Below, piece after piece: positions 17,963-26,846 of a stretch of 64,000 nt of DNA. Position 1 is the first letter of the stretch; each line of letters begins with the position of its first letter. A program made the position numbers and the translations under genes. The stretch covers positions 62,001 through 126,000 of the forward strand of contig NZ_VOHS01000002.1 of assembly GCF_007896845.1 (NCBI RefSeq), read 5' to 3'. The stretch is from Chitinophaga pinensis. Its GTDB lineage: Bacteria > Bacteroidota > Bacteroidia > Chitinophagales > Chitinophagaceae. The notes below the pieces were generated by a model, which worked only from the letters and a program-made list of their open reading frames with translations, searched no databases and was not told the DNA's origin.

Positions 17963-18421
17963 ATGGACACCTTGGTAACTATTCACTCGCTGTTAAGATG
18001 GGCAATTGTGTTGACCGGTATATGGGCAATCATCCGCGCAATAAAAGGCGTTAGTGGCAATTCAGCTTACACCGGCGCTGATAAAAAAGCAGGCCTTTTC
18101 TTTATGATCTCTCTCGATATTCAGTTATTGGTAGGGCTCGTACTGTATTTCATCAGCCCAATGGCGATGAAAGCATTTCAATCAATGGGTGGAGAAGTAA
18201 TGCGCCAGGCGCCATACCGTTACTTCGCCGTAGAACACGCTTTTGCAGCTATCATAGCTATCGCTCTTGTACACATCGGCCGTTCTAAAGTAAAGAAAGC
18301 AACTTCTGATGCACAGAGACACAAACTGTCCCTGATATTCTTCCTGCTTGCGCTGGTTATTCTGGCTGCACGCGTTCCATGGCCATGGACAGCAATGGGT
18401 GCCGGCAGAGGATGGTTCTAA
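17963..18421 (+). CDS. four-helix membrane protein, cytochrome b-like
   Basis: A 152-residue integral membrane protein with four predicted helices (about residues 8-28, 45-65, 80-103, 120-140). Conserved-looking histidines sit in or near helices (IHSLLRW, VEHAFAA, LVHIGRS), which is why relatives are sometimes labelled cytochrome b; heme binding is not shown. The ATG at 17963 is preferred over an upstream in-frame TTG at 17924 that overlaps the promoter. It is divergent from the S24 repressor gene and ends in a strong bidirectional terminator. Confidence 0.75.
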   Translation: MDTLVTIHSLLRWAIVLTGIWAIIRAIKGVSGNSAYTGADKKAGLFFMISLDIQLLVGLVLYFISPMAMKAFQSMGGEVMRQAPYRYFAVEHAFAAIIAIALVHIGRSKVKKATSDAQRHKLSLIFFLLALVILAARVPWPWTAMGAGRGWF

Positions 18422-18442
18422 TCTGAGCACATAACAAAACAT

Positions 18443-18487
18443 AAAAGCAGAAGCCGCCTCCGGACAATTGGGGCGGCTTCTGCTTTT
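18443..18487. terminator. bidirectional intrinsic terminator
   Basis: A perfect 16-bp stem (AAAAGCAGAAGCCGCC / GGCGGCTTCTGCTTTT) with A/T tails on both sides lies between the convergent genes ending at 18421 and 18511. Confidence 0.92.
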
Positions 18488-18510
18488 TATTTGTAGACCA
18501 CTTTTTGCTG

Positions 18511-19188
18511 CTATCCCTTATCTGTATAGAAAAGACGATAAGAGTAAATGTATGGCAACGCTGCCAGTATCCCCCCTATGAAAATCAACAGGAAGGTACC
18601 TGTTACCACCGGCAGGAAGAATCCGGCAACAATGGTCGCAGCACCGGTACATACCCATAGTGTACCCGCAAATGCATGTGTTTCCCGCCAGATTTCCTCG
18701 CTTTTTAATGTCCAGGGTGTCCTTACCCCAACAAAATAGTTAGGCTCTACCTTACGCAGGAAAAGGCCAATTACACCGATTAGCAGCCCCGTACCCGTAA
18801 ATACCCAGCGCTCTATTACAAACGGATGTCCCTGACTGGCCATAAAAATGATCGCAGCCGTAAAGATTGCCAGATAAATGTGGATCATAAACCGGATCTG
18901 ATAGTATTTCCGCTGGAATAACGTCATCTCCTGATGATGGAGATCGGTCTCGTCTTCCACATGCGGAATGTACCTGAACAAAAAGTATAACAATAGATTA
19001 GTAAGGAATAAAAAGGTCATCAGTAAAAGAAAGTCCCCCTTGCTGCCAACGCGGTCTGCCACTCCATTTACACTGAAGTTAGTCGGCATAACACCCGGTA
19101 GGGAAGGCCAGATGATTCCCAGATAAACCATCGGCAACACCAATAATAACAATAACAGCAGCTCCTGGCCAATATCAGGCTTTTTCAT
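18511..19188 (-). CDS. SdpI/DUF1648 family membrane protein
   Basis: About 225 residues from the ATG at 19188 (MKKPDIGQ); an in-frame ATG at 19236 would add 16 residues. The N-terminal helix and the LPGVMPTNFSVNGVADR segment are the DUF1648 signature (family pattern P.H....G.pd). The C-terminal half carries the SdpI motif NYFVGVRTPWTLKSEEIWRET. About six transmembrane segments are expected. SdpI gives immunity to a killing peptide in Bacillus, but most homologues have no known role, and no toxin gene is visible nearby. Confidence 0.85.
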   Translation of the reverse strand: MKKPDIGQELLLLLLLVLPMVYLGIIWPSLPGVMPTNFSVNGVADRVGSKGDFLLLMTFLFLTNLLLYFLFRYIPHVEDETDLHHQEMTLFQRKYYQIRFMIHIYLAIFTAAIIFMASQGHPFVIERWVFTGTGLLIGVIGLFLRKVEPNYFVGVRTPWTLKSEEIWRETHAFAGTLWVCTGAATIVAGFFLPVVTGTFLLIFIGGILAALPYIYSYRLFYTDKG

Positions 19189-19294
19189 GAGAAAGTGTTT
19201 TGTTTGAAAGTATGTGGTCAAATAGCGTACCCGCATATTGTACCCTTATAAATAACCATTACCTCCGCCAATTTGTTATTAATTGTTAATCCTG

Positions 19295-19328
19295 CTAATA
19301 AAATTAGTATCGACTAAAATTATTAGTA
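19295..19328. promoter_or_regulatory. putative operator cluster of the polymerase operon
   Basis: TTAGTATCGACTAA (19304-19317) is an inverted repeat with 5-bp arms and a 4-bp spacer. It overlaps CTAATAAAATTAG (19295-19307), and a further half-site TTAGTA lies at 19323-19328 on the -7 box. The half-sites match those of the S24 repressor operator, but the spacing is one base shorter. Confidence 0.5.
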
Positions 19329-19334
19329 AATTTG
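19327..19334 (+). promoter_or_regulatory. -7 box of the Y-polymerase/DnaE operon
   Basis: TAAATTTG matches TAnnTTTG, 51 nt before the ATG at 19386. The best -33 candidate (TTA at 19304) lies inside the operator, so repressor binding would block both elements. Confidence 0.5.
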
Positions 19335-19385
19335 TCACATATGAGGGTTCACAGGGATCATCATTCATGACCATTATTAACTTGT

Positions 19386-20600
19386 ATGATTTCTTTGCAA
19401 CACAGGTCCATCGCTCATTTTGACATGGACAGCTTCTTCGTATCAGTGGAGTGCAGGGACGATAACAGCCTGAAAGGAAAACCACTGCTGGTCGGAGGTA
19501 TGAGTGATCGGGGCGTAGTGGCTGCCTGCAGCTACGAAGCCCGCCGCTATGGTATTCACTCTGCCATGCCGATGAAGGTTGCACTTAAATTATGTCCGCA
19601 CGCCATTGTCAGAAGAGGCGACGTGGAAAAATACAGCCAGATCTCCCGGGAAGTAACCGGACTCATAGCTGATAAAGCGCCCCTGTATGAGAAATCATCC
19701 ATAGACGAGTTCTATCTCGACCTTACCGGTATGGACAAATTCTTCGGTTCCATGAAATGGACCGCCGAGCTACGCCAGCATATTATGCGGGAAACCCAAC
19801 TGCCCGTTTCCTTCGGACTCGCATCCAATAAAATGATCTCCAAAGTGGCTACCAATGAGGCTAAACCAAATGGTCAGCTGGAAATCCTCTTTGGAAATGA
19901 AAAGTCTTTCCTCGCACCGATGCCGGTGGAAAAACTCCCCATGGTGGGTAAGGAAACAGCCAGCCAGCTGCGCCGCCGCGGAGTAGAAACCGTAAAAACC
20001 CTGAGTGAAATACCGCTCTCCCTGCTGGAAGCATGGCTGGGGAAGAATGGTATCTCCCTATGGAACAAAGCCAATGGTATCGATGAATCTCCCGTTGTCC
20101 CCTACCACGAACAAAAATCTATTTCTACCGAAAATACCTTCCATACCGACACCATCGATATGCAGTTCATACATGCAGAACTTGTACGTATGACGGAGAA
20201 AATAGCCTTCGAACTCAGGCAACAGGACAAACTCACCGGTTGCGTGACCGTCAAGATCCGTTACTCCGATTTCGAGACCGTTACCAAACAGATGACCATC
20301 CCCTATTCCAGCAGCGATCATGTGCTATTGGAAAAGGTAAAGGAACTGTTTACCAAACTATATGACAGAAGATTGCTGATCCGTCTGATAGGGGTACGTT
20401 TCAGTCACCTCGTACATGGCAACCACCAGATCAGTCTGTTCGATGATACACAGGAAATGATCTCCCTGTATCAGGCCATAGACAATATCAAAAACCGCTT
20501 CGGATGGCAATACCTGATGCGGGGCACCAATGCAGTTCCCCCATCGAAAAAAGCAGACGTAAAACAGCGGGATATCATGCCTTATCCAAAAGTGAGATAA
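19386..20600 (+). CDS. dinB: Y-family DNA polymerase (DNA polymerase IV type)
   Basis: A 404-residue translesion polymerase. Catalytic residues are intact: Asp13 in HFDMDSFF and Asp107/Glu108 in SSIDEFY, so it differs from the inactive ImuB proteins. The helix-hairpin-helix region (PMVGKETASQLRRRGVETVKTL) and little-finger domain follow. A clamp-binding motif QISLF is at 348-352, and about 50 residues extend past it. The DnaE-like gene follows after 10 bp, so the two are an operon. Likely regulated by the S24 repressor through the upstream palindromes. The gene symbol reflects family only. Confidence 0.92.
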   Translation: MISLQHRSIAHFDMDSFFVSVECRDDNSLKGKPLLVGGMSDRGVVAACSYEARRYGIHSAMPMKVALKLCPHAIVRRGDVEKYSQISREVTGLIADKAPLYEKSSIDEFYLDLTGMDKFFGSMKWTAELRQHIMRETQLPVSFGLASNKMISKVATNEAKPNGQLEILFGNEKSFLAPMPVEKLPMVGKETASQLRRRGVETVKTLSEIPLSLLEAWLGKNGISLWNKANGIDESPVVPYHEQKSISTENTFHTDTIDMQFIHAELVRMTEKIAFELRQQDKLTGCVTVKIRYSDFETVTKQMTIPYSSSDHVLLEKVKELFTKLYDRRLLIRLIGVRFSHLVHGNHQISLFDDTQEMISLYQAIDNIKNRFGWQYLMRGTNAVPPSKKADVKQRDIMPYPKVR

Positions 20601-20610
20601 ACCAACGCTT

Positions 20611-23559
20611 ATGTATCTGAACTGCAAAACTTTCTTCAGCCTCCGCTATGGCACCATCGATACAAAAGATCTGGTGAAAACAGCCCGGCAGATGGGAATC
20701 ACCTCGCTGGCACTCACTAATATCAATATCACTTCAGATACCTGGAACTTCGTAAAAGAATGTCAGGAGAATGGAATAAAACCTATTATCGGACTGGAAT
20801 GCAGGAATGATCATGACCTTAAATACATCCTGTTGGCCCGCAATATGGAAGGATGGTTTTATATCAGCAGATTTCTGTCTGATCATCTGCATAAAAATCT
20901 CCCTTTTCCTGATCGCGCACCCGCTTTTCCCGGTGTGTTTGCTATTTATACGTGGAATACTGTTCCATTACAAGACCTTTATGAACATGAACTTGTCGGT
21001 ATCCGCAAGCGGGATATCAACAAACTATTCCGGATAGATACGCTCTCCTTTCAGGATAAACTCGTCATCCTCCATCCTGTCACTTTTCAGGATGCAGATC
21101 ACTACCAGCTCCATCGCATATTGCGTGCTGTCGATCAGAATATCCTGATCAGTCAGTTGCAGGACCATACCGCCGCACACGCGGATGAAATGTTTGTATC
21201 TCCGGCATCGCTGTTTGACAGCTTTGAACAATATCCGCATATCATCAGCAATACCGTGCGTATTATGGACGCCTGTCAGATCAGCTTCGACTTCAAATCC
21301 CCCCGTAATAAAAAGTATTTTACCACCAGTGAAGCAGCAGATCATGCACTCCTGCGTAAACTCGCGTATGAGGGCATGCTCGAACGTTACGGACCGGATA
21401 ACGCAGAAGCAAAAGAGCGTATTGAAAAAGAACTGGACGTAGTACAAGGTCAGCATTTCAATGGTTATTTCCTTATCACATGGGATATCATCCGCTATGC
21501 ACAGGACCGTGGATTTTTCTATGTAGGCCGGGGTAGCGGCGCCAATTCCATTATCGCGTATTGCCTGAAAATAACGGACGTCGATCCTATAGAACTGAAT
21601 CTCTATTTTGAAAGATTCCTCAATCCCTATCGCAGTTCACCGCCTGATTTCGATATTGACTTCTCGTGGAAAGACAGAGATGAAATCATTGCGTATGTAT
21701 TTAAAAAATATGGCACTACACATACCGCTCTCTTAGGCACAGTTACAACCTTTCAGCAAAACGCCACCATACGTGAACTGGGTAAGGTATATGGTTTGCC
21801 AAAACATGAAATCGATAAGATCCTTGATACGCCATTTAATCCTGATCTTTCCGGTGATAGTGTACAGCAGAAAATCCTGCGTTATAGTCAGCTGATGTCC
21901 AATGATAACAAAGCATTCCCTAATCACCTCAGCATTCATGCCGGGGGCATACTGATCAGTGAAGCGCCTATTCATCAACATTGCAGTACCTATCTTCCTC
22001 CTAAAGGATTCAGTACCGCACAACTGGATATGCATCAGGCAGAAGCCATCGGACTGTTTAAATTCGATATTCTCAGTCAGCGGGGTCTTGGACATATACG
22101 TGATGCAATCAGCATCATCAAAGAAAACAAAGGCGATGATATAGATATCCACAATGTAAAAGCATTCATGCGTGATGAACGTGTAAAACAGGCTTTGCAA
22201 ACGGTCAATACCATCGGTTGCTTCTACATTGAATCTCCCGCCATGCGGCAGCTACTGCTGAAACTCGAATGCCACGATTACCTGACACTGGTAGCTGCCA
22301 GCTCCGTGATACGCCCCGGTGTAGCACAATCAGGTATGATGCGGCAATATGTGCATAACTATCGTCATCAGGAACAGGTGGTTTATCTCCACGAGATCGT
22401 CAAAGAAGTACTGAGCGAAACCTTCGGCATCATGGTCTATCAGGAAGATGTGATCAGGATCGTCAGCAAATACGCCAATATGGATCTCGCAGATGCAGAC
22501 ATCCTGCGCAGAGCAATGGCGGGTAAATACCGTGGTCAGGGAGATTTTCAAAAGATAGAACAACAGTTCTTTCACAACTGTAAAAAACTTGGCCGGCCAG
22601 ATGCAGTGACTGCTGAGCTTTGGCGACAGATCGCCAGTTTCTCCGGGTTCTCTTTTTCAAAAGCACACTCTGCAAGTTTTGCGGTAGAAAGTTATCAGAG
22701 TTTGTATCTGAAGACGTACTATCCGGCCGAGTTTATGGTCGCAGTTATTAACAACTTCGGTGGCTTTTATAACAGGGAACTGTATTTCCGCGAACTACAA
22801 AAAACCGGCGTTACGATTAAACCACCCTGTATCAATAACAGTGATTATTACACGCGTATCAACAATGACGTTGTATACACAGGTTTTATTCATGTAGAAG
22901 GGCTGGAAGTAAAATGGATGGAACAGGTACTGGAAGAACGGCAACAATATGGTCCTTATGCCAGTCTGGAAGATTTCACTACCCGCATAGGACCACCACC
23001 GGAACAACTGGATATCCTCATCAGAATTGGCGCTTTTAACTTCGATACTTATACGAAGAAAGAACTCCTGTGGAAAAGCAGTCTGCTGTTAAAAGCAAAA
23101 GCGCCATATGCAGATCATATACAACCCTTGTTCCGGGAGGAATTACCAGACTGTCAGTTGCCCATGCTGGCTTATACAGCACATGAAAATGCATTTGAAG
23201 AAATCGCTTTGCTGGGCTTTCCTTTATGTTCTCCCTTTACCATTCTGCAGCACGACCAGAGCAGGTATATTACTGCGAATAATTTCAGACATTACACGGG
23301 ACAAACCATCACTGCCCTCGGTTATATGGTCTGTACCAAAGGTATCCATACCAGCAAAGGCATTCCGATGAGTTTTGGGACGTTTATGGACGCAAACGGA
23401 GACTTTATTGACACTGTACACTTCCCGGATATCCTGCGTAAATATCCTTTCCAGAAAGGCGGTTTTTACATGCTACAGGGAAAGGTCACGGAAGAATATG
23501 GCGTATTCTCGATAGAGATCAGTTATATGCGGAAGATCGGCTATTTCGAAGACAAATAA
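20611..23559 (+). CDS. DnaE-type (DnaE2-like) DNA polymerase III alpha subunit
   Basis: A 982-residue C-family polymerase, shorter than replicative DnaE (about 1160). The N-terminal PHP domain is degenerate: the usual HxH near residue 5 reads LNCKTFF, so metal-dependent proofreading is unlikely. The palm motif PDFDIDF lies at 345-351 with the catalytic Asp pair, and the finger region includes YQEDVIRIVSKYANMDLADADILRRAM. A C-terminal OB-fold segment (QTITALGYMVCTKGIHTSKG) is present near 905. Coupling to a Y-family polymerase resembles the imuB-dnaE2 mutagenesis cassettes of other bacteria, but no imuA is adjacent. Probable role: error-prone synthesis after damage. Confidence 0.92.
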   Translation: MYLNCKTFFSLRYGTIDTKDLVKTARQMGITSLALTNINITSDTWNFVKECQENGIKPIIGLECRNDHDLKYILLARNMEGWFYISRFLSDHLHKNLPFPDRAPAFPGVFAIYTWNTVPLQDLYEHELVGIRKRDINKLFRIDTLSFQDKLVILHPVTFQDADHYQLHRILRAVDQNILISQLQDHTAAHADEMFVSPASLFDSFEQYPHIISNTVRIMDACQISFDFKSPRNKKYFTTSEAADHALLRKLAYEGMLERYGPDNAEAKERIEKELDVVQGQHFNGYFLITWDIIRYAQDRGFFYVGRGSGANSIIAYCLKITDVDPIELNLYFERFLNPYRSSPPDFDIDFSWKDRDEIIAYVFKKYGTTHTALLGTVTTFQQNATIRELGKVYGLPKHEIDKILDTPFNPDLSGDSVQQKILRYSQLMSNDNKAFPNHLSIHAGGILISEAPIHQHCSTYLPPKGFSTAQLDMHQAEAIGLFKFDILSQRGLGHIRDAISIIKENKGDDIDIHNVKAFMRDERVKQALQTVNTIGCFYIESPAMRQLLLKLECHDYLTLVAASSVIRPGVAQSGMMRQYVHNYRHQEQVVYLHEIVKEVLSETFGIMVYQEDVIRIVSKYANMDLADADILRRAMAGKYRGQGDFQKIEQQFFHNCKKLGRPDAVTAELWRQIASFSGFSFSKAHSASFAVESYQSLYLKTYYPAEFMVAVINNFGGFYNRELYFRELQKTGVTIKPPCINNSDYYTRINNDVVYTGFIHVEGLEVKWMEQVLEERQQYGPYASLEDFTTRIGPPPEQLDILIRIGAFNFDTYTKKELLWKSSLLLKAKAPYADHIQPLFREELPDCQLPMLAYTAHENAFEEIALLGFPLCSPFTILQHDQSRYITANNFRHYTGQTITALGYMVCTKGIHTSKGIPMSFGTFMDANGDFIDTVHFPDILRKYPFQKGGFYMLQGKVTEEYGVFSIEISYMRKIGYFEDK

Positions 23560-23764
23560 AGGGTAATCAACTTACTATAGTAATTATTATATTTAATACA
23601 ATATACTGATAATTGTTTTTTTACTATTTTTATTCCTCAGATCAGTATTCACGAAGAGGACAATTTTTAGTTCAAAAGGCAGGCCCTTAGTTTAATATTC
23701 TTATCATGCTGCATAAGAGTATTTATTCCCTATACCGCAGCATGAGCAAACGACCTATCAACCT
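23560..23764. other. AT-rich 205-bp gap
   Basis: Contains AT-rich sequence after the dnaE2-like gene and a small hairpin (CATGCTGC at 23705-23712 with GCAGCATG at 23737-23744) in the leader of the next gene. No U-tailed terminator seen. Confidence 0.4.
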
Positions 23765-25369
23765 ATGCACAAAATTTTTACCGTAACTGTACTACTGTTA
23801 CTGAGTCTCCGTCTGTCTGCACAACAGTCAGGTCCCGTTTCTGAACGTCCCGCTTATTTTATCTATACCGCCGGCGAGCGCACTGATAAAAAGCTGAAGG
23901 TACTTCTGATAAGCACCTATATTTACCGCGCTAAAAACTTCTCCTTTCCATCCGACAAGATCAGTATTGGCATGTCGCTGGATTTCAGCAGCACCATACT
24001 CCAGATAGAAAGGGATGAGAAGCTCTTTCCTGCGGATTATGACAATATCACATTCAGCGCTGTCAAGGTAAACGACTTATATGGTAATTATCAGCAGTGG
24101 AACGCGACGCACCAGTACCATGATGAAGTAACACAGCATGACAACTCTCTCAGCGCGCTGGAAAAAATACGTGTTGCTCTTATAAACGATTATCAGAAAC
24201 ATGGGTACCGTGTGTATCAGGTCAATTTTAGTCCGCAAACAAATGGCGCTAATCAAACAAGCTATAGCATCTATGATGAAAAAGCAGGTACCTACCGGAA
24301 AACTGAATTCGACAACCTGGAACCATTATCCCCCCTTTGGATACCTCCATTCAAAAAAGGCGATATCAAAGAGCAGCTTGCGCGCATTGGTGGTAGTGTT
24401 AGCAGTAGTCCGGGCGTATTGGTAATTGAAAGTACCGGTAAGTCGCAGCAAAACACCTCTAAGTCCAGCAAGAGTACTTCTTCTGGCAGCTCATCTTCAA
24501 CAGACCCTGACAAATGGAAAAGGGAAGCCGATGCAAGAATGTGGGAAGCCGCCATGTTAGAAGCAAAAGGAGACACCCTATACAATATGGGCACCTTGTT
24601 TTACATGCAGGCACTCGAACAATACAATGCTGCGCAACGAGCTTTTCCTTCGGCCAGAGTACAGGCCAAAATTGATAACATCAATGCGCTCGCTAATTTT
24701 GCCAAGGCTTTGAATAATGGGATGAAACAGGTTGACGAAGGCGTCGAAAAACTCGATCCTCATAAAAAAACCCGGCATGCCTATTTCTTTGTTAATTATA
24801 CAGGGCTGCTGTCTTCCTATAGTAAGATTGCAAATCCAAATGACCATGCCGCTAAGGGTGTTTTTTTAGGAGTAACCGGTCATCGTACGTTTTTCAGCTT
24901 TGAAGCCAGACTGGGGTATGTAGTTTCTCCGGTGTATGAGTATAATGTCATAGACGTGGAGAAACGACCTGCGGCAAATACCGTACGCATACAGCAGAAT
25001 AGTGCAGCCCTCGGACTTTCTCTCGGATTAAATATCCCTATCCGGAATGTCGTTATATATGGTATGTATGGTTTCGAATGTATGATGACCACCGGTCAGA
25101 AGATATTAACTGCAGGCTATCATGTTGATGAAACACCAACTTATCCATACCTGCTCACGAAATTTACCTTTGGCACTACTTTCCGCATTCCCCGTACAAG
25201 GATCGGAATAGGCGTTCAATACAACCTGAACAGCATTACAGGAGAAGATGATGGTGCTTCAGCCATTATAGACGAGAAAGCACCAGCTGAGCACTATTAT
25301 TTGTATTCAACCACAAACGAAAAATATAAATTCAATAACGGCGGCATTAGTTTTTGCTGGTCGTTTTAA
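23765..25369 (+). CDS. unknown secreted protein with C-terminal beta-barrel-like region
   Basis: A 534-residue protein with a signal peptide (MHKIFTVTVLLLLSLRLSAQ). The N-terminal ~215 residues have an unrecognised mixed fold. A Ser/Thr/Lys-rich linker lies near 225-245. A helical segment follows (about 248-325, heptad-like, LEQYNAAQRAFPSARVQAKIDNINALANFAKALNNG). From about 335 the pattern is alternating aromatic/hydrophobic strands ending in Phe (GGISFCWSF), typical of outer-membrane barrels. No family is recognised. It is monocistronic with a strong terminator downstream. Confidence 0.7.
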   Translation: MHKIFTVTVLLLLSLRLSAQQSGPVSERPAYFIYTAGERTDKKLKVLLISTYIYRAKNFSFPSDKISIGMSLDFSSTILQIERDEKLFPADYDNITFSAVKVNDLYGNYQQWNATHQYHDEVTQHDNSLSALEKIRVALINDYQKHGYRVYQVNFSPQTNGANQTSYSIYDEKAGTYRKTEFDNLEPLSPLWIPPFKKGDIKEQLARIGGSVSSSPGVLVIESTGKSQQNTSKSSKSTSSGSSSSTDPDKWKREADARMWEAAMLEAKGDTLYNMGTLFYMQALEQYNAAQRAFPSARVQAKIDNINALANFAKALNNGMKQVDEGVEKLDPHKKTRHAYFFVNYTGLLSSYSKIANPNDHAAKGVFLGVTGHRTFFSFEARLGYVVSPVYEYNVIDVEKRPAANTVRIQQNSAALGLSLGLNIPIRNVVIYGMYGFECMMTTGQKILTAGYHVDETPTYPYLLTKFTFGTTFRIPRTRIGIGVQYNLNSITGEDDGASAIIDEKAPAEHYYLYSTTNEKYKFNNGGISFCWSF

Positions 25370-25379
25370 TCAGACAGAC

Positions 25380-25429
25380 TATAATAAGAAATGCCGTCTC
25401 AGTAATCTGAGACGGCATTTCTTATTATA
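25380..25429. terminator. bidirectional intrinsic terminator
   Basis: A perfect 23-bp stem with a TAAT loop (arms 25380-25402 and 25407-25429; core ATGCCGTCTCAG) separates the convergent genes ending at 25369 and 25447. A/T-rich outer arms serve as the U-tract in both directions. Confidence 0.93.
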
Positions 25430-25446
25430 AACGTAGCAAGGCTTAC

Positions 25447-26769
25447 TTAACCCAGGTTGAACAAACCTTTGTTCAGCAGCTGCAATGTTTTCTCTTTGTG
25501 TTGTCCACCGATCAGGATGGAGATGTTGTGACGGCTGCCACCATAAGAGATCATCCGTAAAGGAACTTCGTTCAGTGAATCGAAGATCTTCTTCAGGATA
25601 GAAGGAGTAGCCGCTACTTCATTACCTACGATAGATACAATGGTCTGGTGGTGATCCAGTTCAACAGAACCGAATGGCTGCAGTTCTTTCAGCAGCTGAT
25701 CCAGCTGAGGTGTGTTTTCTATTGTCAGGGAAACAGCTACTTCAGAAGTAGTGATCATGTCAATAGGTACACGATATTTTTCGAACACTTCGAAGATCTT
25801 ACGGAGGAAACCGTAAGCCAGCAACATACGGCTGGATTTGATCTTGATAGCGATGATACCGTCTTTGGCAGCGATAGCCTTCACACCGTCGCCGCTTGGC
25901 AATTCGGTAATGATGGTACCTTTTGCTTCCGGCTGCATAGTGTTCAGCAATTTCACCGGAATGTTGAAGTGCTGTGCAGGCCATATAGAAGCAGGATGCA
26001 GGATCTTGGCGCCGAAGTAAGCCAGTTCTGCAGCTTCATCAAAAGACAGTTGCTCGATCGGGAAGGTCTTTTTCACCACTCTTGGATCGTTATTGTGCAT
26101 ACCATCGATATCTGTCCAGATCTGTACTTCACTTGCCTGAATAGCTGCGCCGATCAGGGATGCTGAATAGTCGCTACCACCACGTTTCAGGTTGTCGATC
26201 TCGCCTCTTGAGTTGCGGCAGATATAACCCTGCGTAATGAAAACGGTCTCACCTTTATGTTTGTCCAGCAGGTTACCCAGCTTGATCTTGATTTTCGGAA
26301 TTTCAGGCTCCTCATATTCATCGATGCTCATGAAATCCAGTGCTGACAACAGTACGGATTGCACACCAGCTTCTTCGAGGTATACGCTGAACAAGCGGGT
26401 TGACAGTAATTCACCTTGCGCCAGTATATCCTTATTCAGCGCTTCGTTGAAAGATATCTTAAGAATGATGTTCAGGAATTCGAAATGCTCGTCAACAACA
26501 GCGGTCGCCTTTGCACGAGGAGCGTCCTGCTTGACCAGGGCTTCGCAAAAAGTCCTGTAATGTGCTTCCAGCTTATCTATCTGGCCCTTTGCCTGTTCCT
26601 TCTTACCCTCAGAAAGGGATTGTCCGATTTCTACCAAAGCGTTGGTAGTACCGGATAACGCGGATAATACCACGATCTTGGGCGCGGTATCGGCAGTTAC
26701 CAGACTGGCCACGGCATGCATACGTTCCGGTTTACCTACGGAAGTGCCACCAAATTTTAAGATCTTCAT
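25447..26769 (-). CDS. lysC: aspartate kinase (monofunctional)
   Basis: A 440-residue aspartokinase producing aspartyl phosphate for lysine, threonine and methionine synthesis. Seen: KFGGTSVGK at residues 4-12, the GGSDYSASL and TDIDGMHNNDPR segments of the kinase domain, FGAKILHP, and two C-terminal ACT-type regions (about 300-440) expected to bind feedback inhibitor. There is no fused homoserine dehydrogenase. It is the last gene of a minus-strand run with the Ldh-family dehydrogenase (77-bp gap). The gene symbol is chosen by family; which amino acid controls it cannot be told. Confidence 0.94.
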   Translation of the reverse strand: MKILKFGGTSVGKPERMHAVASLVTADTAPKIVVLSALSGTTNALVEIGQSLSEGKKEQAKGQIDKLEAHYRTFCEALVKQDAPRAKATAVVDEHFEFLNIILKISFNEALNKDILAQGELLSTRLFSVYLEEAGVQSVLLSALDFMSIDEYEEPEIPKIKIKLGNLLDKHKGETVFITQGYICRNSRGEIDNLKRGGSDYSASLIGAAIQASEVQIWTDIDGMHNNDPRVVKKTFPIEQLSFDEAAELAYFGAKILHPASIWPAQHFNIPVKLLNTMQPEAKGTIITELPSGDGVKAIAAKDGIIAIKIKSSRMLLAYGFLRKIFEVFEKYRVPIDMITTSEVAVSLTIENTPQLDQLLKELQPFGSVELDHHQTIVSIVGNEVAATPSILKKIFDSLNEVPLRMISYGGSRHNISILIGGQHKEKTLQLLNKGLFNLG

Positions 26770-26846
26770 TACTGTTGAATTGTTATATGTTTGACTGGTA
26801 CAAGATTGAGCGTAAAAAGCCGCAAGTTCGTGCCTTTATATCGACT

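Noticed and set aside
18511..19188. Toxin-immunity locus around the SdpI-like gene
   Set aside because: No small toxin gene or processing genes are nearby, and SdpI-like proteins are widespread without toxins.
25648..26166. Long open frame opposite aspartate kinase
   Set aside because: It is an antisense shadow of a gene with all family motifs intact.
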